From an uncultured Burkholderiales bacterium (GTDB lineage Bacteria; Pseudomonadota; Gammaproteobacteria; Burkholderiales; Burkholderiaceae), in NCBI GenBank assembly GCA_946480465.1, contig CAMLJY010000062.1:1-35835 (forward strand): a DNA stretch of 35,835 nucleotides, in the 5' to 3' direction. Below the pieces are notes generated by a model that saw only the letters and a list, made by a program, of their open reading frames with translations, had not been told where the DNA came from and ran no database searches. The translations under genes and the position numbers were made by a program. Shown piece by piece: positions 1 through 7,527 of the stretch; position 1 is the first letter of the stretch, and each line of letters starts with the position of its first letter.

Positions 1-2
1 AC

Positions 3-1199
3 AACGGCATGAAGCTGACCGCGCGCCTGGGCCGCCACGCGCTGCAGTACGGCGAAAGCCTGTTCTTCGGCGACAACGGCATCGCGCGCGCGCAGGGCCC
101 GGTGGACATCGACAAGCTGCTCGCCTCGCCGAACGCGCAGTTCAAGGAAATCATCCGCCCGGTGCCGCAGCTGTCGGCGCAGCTGCAGCTCACGCCCGAG
201 GTCTCGCTCGGCGGCTACGTGCAGTGGCGCTGGGAAGAAGACCGCCTCGCACCGGCCGGCAGCTACTTCTCGACCGCGAACATCCCCTGGGGATCGCAGC
301 AGTCCGAGTTCGTCAGCATCCCGGCCGGTACGCCGATCTCGGGCAACTACGTGCTGGCGCCGGGGGCAGACCAGAAGCCGAAGGACTCGGGCCAGTTCGG
401 CCTGCAGCTGAAGTGGCGCGTCGGCGAGACCGACCTGGGCGCGTACTTCGCGCGCTATCACGACAAGTCGGGCCAGCTCTACGGCAACCTGAACCCGGCC
501 GCGCCGCCCAGCGCCATGGGCAGCAAGCCGGGCACGTGGTTCTACCTGTTCCCGTCGGACGTCAAGACGCTGGGCGTGAGTGCCTCGCACTCCTTCGGCG
601 ACTTCAACGTGGCCGGTGAAGCCTCGGTGCGCGCCGACATGCCGCTGCGCAGCACCAACATGATCTACCCGGGCGGTGTCGGTGCGCCACAGCCGCACCC
701 GGCGATGGGCCGCACCGCGCACCTGAACCTGTCGACGCTGGCGACCTTCGGGCCGAGCTTCATCGCCCGTGAATCCAGCCTGGTCGCCGAGATCGCCTGG
801 AACCGCGTGCTGCGCAAGGATGACCCGCACAAGGAGCTGGACAAGGCTGCCACGCGCGACGCGACCGCGCTGCAGTTCATCTTCACGCCCAGCTACCGCC
901 AGGCGCTGCCCGGGCTGGACCTGAGCGTGCCGCTGGGCGTGCGCTACGTGCTGGACGGCCGCTCGTCCGTCACTGGCGCGGGTTGGGGCGCCAAGGGCAC
1001 CGGCAGCGCCAACCTCGGCATCGAGGGCAGCTACCTGGGTGTGTGGCAGTTCGCATTGAACTACACGCACTACATCGGCAAGGCCACGCCTTTCGTCGAC
1101 TTCTCGCCCATCCTCGCCGGCGGCACGCCGGTCTACGGCAGCGGCAACCCGCTGGCCGACCGCAACCACGTGGCGCTGTCGCTGCGCCGCACGTTCTGA
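3..1199 (+). CDS. DUF1302 family outer-membrane protein, 5'-truncated by window edge
   Basis: The reading frame is open from base 3, and the first ATG (base 9) lies inside a conserved part of the family, so the true start is upstream of the window. DUF1302 proteins are usually around 600 residues; about 398 are visible. Recognisable stretches are GESLFFGDNGIA and FKEIIRPVPQ, followed by many alternating hydrophobic/aromatic segments. The protein ends in Phe (RRTF), as outer-membrane beta-barrels do. DUF1302 genes commonly sit directly before DUF1329 genes, as here (14-base gap). The presumed role is an outer-membrane channel or lipid/hydrophobe-handling protein working with the downstream DUF1329, Ycf48-like and RND proteins. 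The family assignment is firm; the molecular function is not established. Confidence 0.9.
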   Translation, partial: NGMKLTARLGRHALQYGESLFFGDNGIARAQGPVDIDKLLASPNAQFKEIIRPVPQLSAQLQLTPEVSLGGYVQWRWEEDRLAPAGSYFSTANIPWGSQQSEFVSIPAGTPISGNYVLAPGADQKPKDSGQFGLQLKWRVGETDLGAYFARYHDKSGQLYGNLNPAAPPSAMGSKPGTWFYLFPSDVKTLGVSASHSFGDFNVAGEASVRADMPLRSTNMIYPGGVGAPQPHPAMGRTAHLNLSTLATFGPSFIARESSLVAEIAWNRVLRKDDPHKELDKAATRDATALQFIFTPSYRQALPGLDLSVPLGVRYVLDGRSSVTGAGWGAKGTGSANLGIEGSYLGVWQFALNYTHYIGKATPFVDFSPILAGGTPVYGSGNPLADRNHVALSLRRTF

Positions 1200-1203
1200 T
1201 CAT

Positions 1204-1207
1204 GGAG
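1204..1207 (+). promoter_or_regulatory. Ribosome binding site deciding the DUF1329 start
   Basis: GGAG lies six bases before ATG 1214. It overlaps the competing in-frame ATG at 1202, which has no comparable purine-rich site, so 1214 is favoured. Confidence 0.55.
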
Positions 1208-1213
1208 TCCACG

Positions 1214-2566
1214 ATGACGCTTACCCGCATCACGCTGGCGGTCGCCCTGGCGGCCGCGTTCGCACCGGCCCTGGCCGCCGTGCCGGCCGACGAGGCCGCC
1301 AAGCTGAAGACCGAGCTGACCCCCTTCGGTGCCGAGAAGGCCGGCAACAAGGACGGCAGCATTCCCGGATGGACCGGCGGCCACACCACGCCGATCGCCG
1401 GCGACAAGCCGGGTGGCCGCCGCGGCGATCCCTTCAAGGACGAGAAGCCGCTGTTCTCGATCACCGCGAAGAACGTCGACCAGCACGCCGGCAAGCTCAG
1501 CGAAGGGCAGAAGGCGCTGCTGAAGAAGTACCCCGACAGCTACCGCATCGACGTCTACAAGACCCACCGCACCGCGGCCGCGCCTCAATGGGTCTACGAC
1601 AACACGCTGAAGAACGCCACCCGGGCCAAGCTCAACGGCGACGTGGTCGAAGGCGCCTATGGCGGTATCCCGTTCCCGATCCCGAAGACCGGCGCGGAGG
1701 TGATGTGGAACCACATGCTGCGCTGGCGCGGCGCTTCGTGGGAATTCAACATCAGCCAGTACCAGCTCACCGCCGACGGCAAGGCGGTGCTGACGACCGA
1801 CGGCCGCGCCGAGCAGCAGATGCCGTACTACTTCCAGGACGGCAGCGCCGAGGCCTTCGCGAAGAGCAACGAGTTCTGGCTGATCCGGCTGGTCAATGCC
1901 GGCCCGCCGATCCGCGCCGGCGAAGCCGTGCTTGGCCGCGAGAACCTGGACGGCAGCAAGAGCCAGGCCTGGGTCTACCTGACGGGCCAAAGGCGCGTGC
2001 GCAAACTGCCCAACCCCTGCTGCGACACGCCCACGCCGGCGGCCGCGGGCGTGATGAGCTTCGACGAGATCGAGGTCTGGACCGGCCGGCTCGACCGCTT
2101 CGACTGGAAGCTCGTCGGCAAGCAGGAGATGTTCATCCCCTACAACGCCAACCGCTTCCTGCAGCCGAAAGCCGACGCCGAGGTCCTCGCGAAGAACCAC
2201 TTCAACCCCGACCACATGCGCTGGGAGCTGCACCGGGTGTGGGTGATCGAGGCGAACCTGCGCCAAGGCCAGCGCCACCAGGCGCCGAAGAGCCGCTACT
2301 ACTGCGACGAGGACACCTGGATCTGCGTGCTCGGCGACCGCTGGGATGCCAAGGGCCAGCTGTGGAAGACGCTGTGGGCGCAGACCTTCGTCGCGCCCGA
2401 CCTGCCGGGCAACCCCATCGGCTCGTTCGGCTTCAACGACTTGATTTCGGGCCAGGGCTTCATCGGCAACCTGTACAACGCGAAGGCCTCGCAGTACGCG
2501 GTGAAGCCGCGCTTCCCGGACAGCGTGTTCTCGCCGGACGCGCTGGCCGGCGAAGGCGTGCGCTGA
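1214..2566 (+). CDS. DUF1329 family periplasmic/envelope protein
   Basis: A 450-residue protein with an N-terminal signal peptide (MTLTRITLAVALAAAFAPA, predicted cleavage near ALAA-VPADEA) and the family-typical opening LTPFGAEKAGNKDGSIPGW. DUF1329 proteins resemble LolA/LolB-like lipoprotein-carrier folds and are thought to work in the cell envelope. An in-frame ATG at 1202 is possible, but 1214 is chosen because GGAG (1204-1207) lies six bases before it and the signal peptide begins there. The protein sits between the DUF1302 gene and the Ycf48-like gene, apparently in the same transcript. It is intact and of normal length. The substrate is unknown; a role in moving a hydrophobic compound across the envelope is inference from context. 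Confidence 0.9.
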   Translation: MTLTRITLAVALAAAFAPALAAVPADEAAKLKTELTPFGAEKAGNKDGSIPGWTGGHTTPIAGDKPGGRRGDPFKDEKPLFSITAKNVDQHAGKLSEGQKALLKKYPDSYRIDVYKTHRTAAAPQWVYDNTLKNATRAKLNGDVVEGAYGGIPFPIPKTGAEVMWNHMLRWRGASWEFNISQYQLTADGKAVLTTDGRAEQQMPYYFQDGSAEAFAKSNEFWLIRLVNAGPPIRAGEAVLGRENLDGSKSQAWVYLTGQRRVRKLPNPCCDTPTPAAAGVMSFDEIEVWTGRLDRFDWKLVGKQEMFIPYNANRFLQPKADAEVLAKNHFNPDHMRWELHRVWVIEANLRQGQRHQAPKSRYYCDEDTWICVLGDRWDAKGQLWKTLWAQTFVAPDLPGNPIGSFGFNDLISGQGFIGNLYNAKASQYAVKPRFPDSVFSPDALAGEGVR

Positions 2567-2583
2567 AGGCGGAGCGGACGGCG

Positions 2584-3720
2584 ATGCGCCTGCTGCCGAT
2601 CTTCGCGCTGCGCCGGCTCGTGCCGTGTGCGCTCGCGGCCTTGCCCGTGCTGGCCGCGGCTGCGCCGGCCACCCCGGCGCTGGAGCGCGCCGCCATCGCC
2701 GTGCGTGCACCGGAGCGCGCCGTGCTGGTCGGTGCCGCGCTCGCTGGTGAACGCATCGTCGCGGTCGGCGAGCGCGGCATCGTGGCCCTGTCGGACGACG
2801 GTGCACAGCACTGGCGCCAGGCTGCCGTGCCCACCAGCGTCACGCTGACGGCGGTGCGTTTCGCCGATGCGAAGCAGGGCTGGGCCGTCGGCCATGGCGG
2901 CACGGTGCTCGCGAGCGACGATGGCGGCGAGCGCTGGATGCGCCGGCTCGACGGGCGGCAGGCCGCGCAGATCGTGCTCGACGCCGCACGCGCCGGCGGC
3001 GATGCACGTGCGGTGCAGGAGGCCGAGCGCTTGCATGCCGATGGGCCGGACAAGCCGCTGCTGGACCTGTTGCTGCTCGGCGGGCCGCGTCTTTTGGTCG
3101 TTGGCGCCTATGGCCTGGCGCTGGCCAGCGAGGACGCCGGCCGGACCTGGCAGTCGTGGATGCCGCGCCTGCCGAATCCGAAGGGCCTGCACCTGTACGC
3201 CGCGCGCCAGCGCGGGCAGACCCTGCTGCTCGCCGGCGAGCAGGGCCTGGTGCTGTTGTCCACCGACGCGGGGCGAAGCTTCCGCCGCATCGAAACGCCC
3301 TACAAGGGCAGCTTCTTCAGCGCCGAACTGCTCGGCGAACAGGAGATCGTGCTCGCCGGCCTGCGCGGCACGGTGCTGCGCTCGACCGACGCTGGCGCGA
3401 CCTGGAGCCCGGTGACCGTGCCCATCCCGGCCTCGGTCACCGCGACGGCGATCGGACCCGGCGGCCGCCTGCTGGCCGCCAGCCAGGCCGGTTTCGTGAT
3501 GGCGCTGCAGGGCGACCGGCTGGTGCCGCTGAATGCGGCGCCCCTGCCGCCGCTGAACGGGCTGCTGCCGCGCGCAGGCGCACCGGTGCTCGCGTTGACC
3601 GTGCAGGGCGCACGAAGCGCACCAAGCGCACCAAGCGCATTGAGCGCGCAAGGCACGCAAGGCGCGCACGGCGCGCACGGCGCCCCGGGCGCCGCGGCCG
3701 AACCAGGACCCGCCAAATGA
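2584..3720 (+). CDS. Ycf48-like (BNR/photosystem-assembly-type) beta-propeller protein
   Basis: A 378-residue exported protein: signal peptide MRLLPIFALRRLVPCALAAL ending near LAAAAPA, then repeated propeller blades of the form GWAVGHGGTVLASDDGGERW, LLVVGAYGLALASEDAGRTW and LVLLSTDAGRSF. Ycf48/HCF136-type propellers also occur in non-photosynthetic bacteria, often beside RND permeases and DUF1329 proteins, and are presumed periplasmic assembly or partner factors. The last 30 or so residues are a low-complexity tail of ten Ser/Gly-Ala-X triplets encoded by a 9-base tandem repeat. The start has GGAG nine bases upstream and lies 17 bases after the DUF1329 stop. Its stop overlaps the next start (ATGA). 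Family assignment is good; exact role is inferred. Confidence 0.85.
   Translation: MRLLPIFALRRLVPCALAALPVLAAAAPATPALERAAIAVRAPERAVLVGAALAGERIVAVGERGIVALSDDGAQHWRQAAVPTSVTLTAVRFADAKQGWAVGHGGTVLASDDGGERWMRRLDGRQAAQIVLDAARAGGDARAVQEAERLHADGPDKPLLDLLLLGGPRLLVVGAYGLALASEDAGRTWQSWMPRLPNPKGLHLYAARQRGQTLLLAGEQGLVLLSTDAGRSFRRIETPYKGSFFSAELLGEQEIVLAGLRGTVLRSTDAGATWSPVTVPIPASVTATAIGPGGRLLAASQAGFVMALQGDRLVPLNAAPLPPLNGLLPRAGAPVLALTVQGARSAPSAPSALSAQGTQGAHGAHGAPGAAAEPGPAK
3608..3697 (+). repeat. Ten-unit 9-base tandem repeat inside the Ycf48-like gene
   Basis: Ten consecutive 9-mers begin GCG or GCA: GCGCACGAA, GCGCACCAA (twice), GCGCATTGA, GCGCGCAAG, GCACGCAAG, GCGCGCACG (twice), GCGCCCCGG, GCGCCGCGG. The 9-base period keeps frame and encodes three-residue units (SAP, SAP, SAL, SAQ, GTQ, GAH, GAH, GAP). 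Units 2-3 and 7-8 are identical, which suggests slippage or recent duplication. Confidence 0.85.
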
Positions 3721-6700
3721 TGGCTCCCACGAACCCCGCTCCCGGCGCGAAGGCGTCCGGCTTCGACCCACGCTCGGGCTCGCTGATCGAGCGCGCGCTG
3801 TTCAACCACCGCGCCATCGTCGTGCTGCTGTGCGCGCTGGTCACCGTCCTGCTCGGCTGGCAGGCCACGCGCCTGCAGCTGAACGCGAGCTTCGAGAAGA
3901 CGATTCCGGCGGAACACCGCTACATCCGCAACTTCCTGGTGCACCAGGGCGAGCTGACGGGGCTGGGCAACGCCGTGCGCATCGCGGTCGCGAACCCGCA
4001 GGGCAGCGTCTACGACGCGAAGTACCTGGAGACGCTGCGGCAGCTCTCCGACGAGGTCTTCCTGCTGCCCGGCGTCGCGCGCAACCAGATGAAGTCGCTG
4101 TGGACGCCGACGACGCGCTGGGTCGGCGTCACCGAAGAGGGGCTCGAAGGCGGCCCGGTGATCCCCGACGGCTACGACGGCTCGCCGAAAAGCCTGGAGC
4201 AGCTGCGCGCCAACATCGCGCGCTCGGGCGAGATCGGCCAGCTCGTCGCGCTCGATGCGAAGTCCAGCGTGATCTACGTGCCCCTGCTCGCGCACGACGC
4301 CGAAGGCCGGGCGCTGGACTACGCCGCGTTCGCGCAGCGCATCGAGACATTGCGCACGAAGTACGCGGCCCAGGGCGTCGACATCCACATCACCGGCTTC
4401 GCGAAGATCGTCGGTGACCTGATCGACGGCGTGCGCGCGGTGCTGGGCTTCTTCCTGCTCGCGGTCGCGATCGCCACCGCGGCGGTGTTCTGGTACACGC
4501 GCTGCGTGCGCTCGACGCTGCTGGTCGTCGCGGCCTCGCTGGTGGCGGTGGTCTGGCAGCTCGGGCTGCTGCCGGCGCTGGGCTACACGCTCGACCCGTA
4601 CTCGATCCTCGTGCCCTTCCTCGTCTTCGCCATCGGCATGAGCCACGGCGCGCAGAAGATGAATGGGATCATGCAGGACATCGGCCGCGGGCTGCCGAAG
4701 CTGGTCGCCGCGCGCTTCACCTTCCGGCGCCTGTTCCTCGCCGGGCTGACCGCGCTGTTGGCCGACGCAGTGGGCTTCGCGGTGCTGCTGGTGATCGACA
4801 TCCAGGCCATCCGCGAGCTGGCGATTGCCGCCTCCATCGGCGTCGCGGTGCTGATCTTCACCAACCTGATCCTGCTGCCGATCCTGCTGAGCACCACCGG
4901 CGTCAGCGCGACCGCCGCCCAGCGCAGCCTGCGCGCCGAGGCCGCCGATGCGGCGGGTGCCGGCAAGCACCCGCTGTGGGCCTTTCTCGACCGCTACACG
5001 CAGCGGCGCCACGCGCTGATCGCGATCATGGCCGCGGTGCTGCTCGGCGCGCTCGGCTTCGCGGCGAGCACGCAGCTGAAGATCGGCGACCTCGACCCCG
5101 GCGCGCCCGAGCTGCGCGCGGACTCGCGCTACAACCGCGACGTCGCCTTCGTCAACGCAGCCTACGGCGCCTCCAGCGACGTGCTGGCGGTGATGGTGAA
5201 GGCACCCGACGGCCAGTGCTCGCGCTACGAGACGCTGAACAAGGTGGACGCGCTCGAATGGCAGCTGCGGCAGCTGGACGGCGTCGAGAGCACGAACTCG
5301 CTCGCGCTGCTGAACCGCCGCGTGCTCGCCGGGCTGAACGAGGGCAGCCCGAAGTGGTACGAGTTCCTGCCCAACCAGGACATGCTGAACACCGTGACGG
5401 CCGGCGCGCCGCGCGGCCTGTACAACGACGCGTGCTCGCTGCTGACGCTCAGCGTCTACCTGCGCGACCACAAGGCCGAGACGCTGGCGCGCGTGGTCGA
5501 TCACGTCGAGGCCTTCGCCGCGGCCAATGACACGGCTGACGTCAAGTTCCTGCTGGCGGCCGGCTCGGCCGGCATCGAGGCCGCGACCAACATCGTCGTG
5601 AAGGACGCGTGGCGCACGATGCTGGCGTTGGTCTACGCCGCGGTCGCGCTGCTCGCCTTGGTTACCTTTCGATCGTGGCGCGCGGTGGTCGTCGCCATCC
5701 TGCCGCTGATGCTGACTTCCGTGCTCGCCGAGGCGCTCATGGTCGCGCTCGGCATGGGCGTGAAAGTGGCCACGCTGCCGGTGATCGCGCTGGGCGTGGG
5801 CATCGGCGTGGATTACGCGCTGTACATCCTCAGTGTCACGCTGGGGCAGCTGCGCGAGGGGCGGAGCCTCTCGGAAAGCTACTACCGCGCGCTGCTGTTC
5901 ACCGGCAAGGTGGTGATGCTGACCGGCGTGACGCTGGCGATCGGCGTTATCACCTGGGTCGCCAGCCCCATCAAGTTCCAGGCCGACATGGGCCTGCTGC
6001 TGGCCTTCATGTTCCTGTGGAACATGCTCGGCGCGCTGGTGCTGCTGCCCGCGCTCGCGCATTTCCTGTTGAAGCGTTCGCCCGCGGTGGCGGAGAACTC
6101 GGCTGCGTTCTATGGCGCGTTGAAGGCACGTTCCCGACCCCAGCCGCCCCATGACGCACGACAGCCCATTCCTCATGACCTGCTTCAACCGGCGACCAAC
6201 AGCCCTCCCGGCGGTGTGAACCGGCGAGCCACGACCACCATGAAAACCACTCCCTCAGCGCCGCGCCGCCGCGTGGCCGTCATCGGCGCCGGCCCCGGCG
6301 GACTCGCGGCCGCGCTCGCCTTCCACCGTGCCGGCCACGAGGTGCGCCTGTTCGAGCGGCAGGAGGCCGTCAAGCCGCTGGGTGGCGCGGTGCTGCTGTC
6401 CTTGCCGGTGCTGTCGGTGCTGCGCGACATGGGCGTGGACATCCACGCGCTCGGCGCCTACGGCGTCACCGAGTTCCGCAACCACCGCGGCCGGCTGCGG
6501 GCGCGGCTGCCGTTCAATCCGCGCGCCGAGGCCCGCGCCGGCATTCCCGGCTGGCACTACGGCATGCTGCGCTCGGCGGCGGTGGAACGCATGCTCGCGG
6601 TGATGCCACCCGGCCTGATCCACGCCGGCAAGGCTTTCACGCGTTATGTCGAGACGGTGGATTCGGTCACCGCCCATTTCGCGGACGGCAGCCACTGGGA

Positions 6701-7457
6701 AGCCGACCTGCTGGTCGGCGCCGACGGCATCCGCTCCACCGTGGCGCAACAGACCTTCGGCGAGCTGGGCCTGTTCCACTGCGGCATCCAGGTCTGGCTG
6801 GCGTGGTGCCACTGCGACGGGGTGCCGCGCGACGTCGGCTGGATCTCGCACTCGCGCAAGGTGCAAGCCAGCTTCTTCCCGATCCTGCACGACGGCCGGC
6901 CGGCGGTGGAGTGGTGGGTCGTCGAACCGTGGAACGAAGGGCAGCGCTTCGAGGGTGACGTGCGCGCTCACCTGATGCGCCATCTGAGCGGCTGGGCCGA
7001 CCCGCTGCCGCGCCTGGCGGCGGCCACGGACTTCGAGCGCCATTGCTTCCGCTGGGAGATCTACAACCGTCCGGCGCTGCCGAGCTGGTCCAAGGGCCGC
7101 GTGTCCTTCGTCGGCGATGCGGTGCACCCGGTCTCGCCCTACGCCGCCTATGGCATGGGCATGGCCATCGAAGACGGCTGGTGGCTCGCGAAGTGCCTGG
7201 AAGGCGTGGACCTCGCGCGGCCCGATGCGCTGGCGCGCGGCCTGGCGCAGTACGACCACCAGCGTGTCGCCTACACCAACAAGAACGCCAGGATGGCCCG
7301 GACCATGGGCTACCTCTTCCACCGCACGCCGTGGCCGCTGTCGGCGCTGCGCGATGCCGTGTTCGACCACACGCCCTTCCTCGAGGCGATGCTGGTCCGG
7401 AACTACCTGAAGGACGCCGAGGTGCAGATGGAATCGCTGCCGATCGCGGCCCGCTGA
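3717..7457 (+). CDS. RND/MMPL-type permease reading in frame into a class A FAD monooxygenase
   Basis: One uninterrupted 1246-codon frame. Residues 1 to about 800 are an RND-superfamily exporter of the MMPL/hydrophobe type: a first membrane segment near residues 27-43, a large periplasmic loop, a membrane bundle near 240-400, a second half starting near 425, another loop, and a final bundle near 630-790 including GVGIGVDYALYILSV. Residues 842-1246 are a complete flavin monooxygenase: GAGPGG (857-862) for FAD, GADGIRSTV, and GDAVHPVSPYAAYG. Each half has the normal length of a stand-alone protein. The joint (about 800-841) is Pro/Arg/His-rich and has atypical codon use. The start at 3717 overlaps the upstream stop; AGGA is eight bases before it. 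Either a true fusion or a lost stop codon is possible. Confidence 0.8.
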   Translation: MMAPTNPAPGAKASGFDPRSGSLIERALFNHRAIVVLLCALVTVLLGWQATRLQLNASFEKTIPAEHRYIRNFLVHQGELTGLGNAVRIAVANPQGSVYDAKYLETLRQLSDEVFLLPGVARNQMKSLWTPTTRWVGVTEEGLEGGPVIPDGYDGSPKSLEQLRANIARSGEIGQLVALDAKSSVIYVPLLAHDAEGRALDYAAFAQRIETLRTKYAAQGVDIHITGFAKIVGDLIDGVRAVLGFFLLAVAIATAAVFWYTRCVRSTLLVVAASLVAVVWQLGLLPALGYTLDPYSILVPFLVFAIGMSHGAQKMNGIMQDIGRGLPKLVAARFTFRRLFLAGLTALLADAVGFAVLLVIDIQAIRELAIAASIGVAVLIFTNLILLPILLSTTGVSATAAQRSLRAEAADAAGAGKHPLWAFLDRYTQRRHALIAIMAAVLLGALGFAASTQLKIGDLDPGAPELRADSRYNRDVAFVNAAYGASSDVLAVMVKAPDGQCSRYETLNKVDALEWQLRQLDGVESTNSLALLNRRVLAGLNEGSPKWYEFLPNQDMLNTVTAGAPRGLYNDACSLLTLSVYLRDHKAETLARVVDHVEAFAAANDTADVKFLLAAGSAGIEAATNIVVKDAWRTMLALVYAAVALLALVTFRSWRAVVVAILPLMLTSVLAEALMVALGMGVKVATLPVIALGVGIGVDYALYILSVTLGQLREGRSLSESYYRALLFTGKVVMLTGVTLAIGVITWVASPIKFQADMGLLLAFMFLWNMLGALVLLPALAHFLLKRSPAVAENSAAFYGALKARSRPQPPHDARQPIPHDLLQPATNSPPGGVNRRATTTMKTTPSAPRRRVAVIGAGPGGLAAALAFHRAGHEVRLFERQEAVKPLGGAVLLSLPVLSVLRDMGVDIHALGAYGVTEFRNHRGRLRARLPFNPRAEARAGIPGWHYGMLRSAAVERMLAVMPPGLIHAGKAFTRYVETVDSVTAHFADGSHWEADLLVGADGIRSTVAQQTFGELGLFHCGIQVWLAWCHCDGVPRDVGWISHSRKVQASFFPILHDGRPAVEWWVVEPWNEGQRFEGDVRAHLMRHLSGWADPLPRLAAATDFERHCFRWEIYNRPALPSWSKGRVSFVGDAVHPVSPYAAYGMGMAIEDGWWLAKCLEGVDLARPDALARGLAQYDHQRVAYTNKNARMARTMGYLFHRTPWPLSALRDAVFDHTPFLEAMLVRNYLKDAEVQMESLPIAAR
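6240..7457 (+). other. Flavin monooxygenase module with its own possible internal start
   Basis: From ATG 6240 this in-frame portion gives a 405-residue protein of standard size for salicylate-hydroxylase-like class A flavoprotein monooxygenases. The FAD dinucleotide motif GAGPGG begins at residue 16 of the module, exactly where stand-alone enzymes have it. The expected reaction is NAD(P)H- and O2-dependent hydroxylation of an aromatic ring. No convincing ribosome binding site precedes 6240; the nearest purine stretch (GGCGAG) is about 12 bases away. Whether it is made separately, only as part of the permease polypeptide, or both, cannot be told from the sequence. Confidence 0.6.
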
Positions 7458-7471
7458 CCTTGCGAAGGTCC

Positions 7472-7518
7472 CACGACAGTCCCACGAACCCTCACGAACC
7501 ATCACGAGAGGCCCACGA
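7472..7518 (+). repeat. Five CACGA pentamers at helical-turn spacing
   Basis: CACGA occurs at 7472, 7483, 7493, 7503 and 7514, with spacings of 11, 10, 10 and 11 bases. It fills the 70-base gap between the monooxygenase stop and the hydrolase start. The arrangement places all copies on one face of the helix. It could be a degenerate tandem repeat or a protein-binding array; no binding protein is identified. Confidence 0.6.
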
Positions 7519-7527
7519 AAGCCACCC

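Noticed and set aside
1133..2806. Open - strand frame of 557 codons opposite DUF1329
   Set aside because: It has no recognisable family and an Arg/Ala/Val-rich composition, and it lies fully across well-supported + strand genes.
3300..6188. Long open - strand frame of 962 codons opposite the permease gene
   Set aside because: Its translation is rich in Arg, Gln, His and Asp without domains, and it mirrors the codon structure of the clear permease on the + strand. Very high GC makes such antisense frames common.
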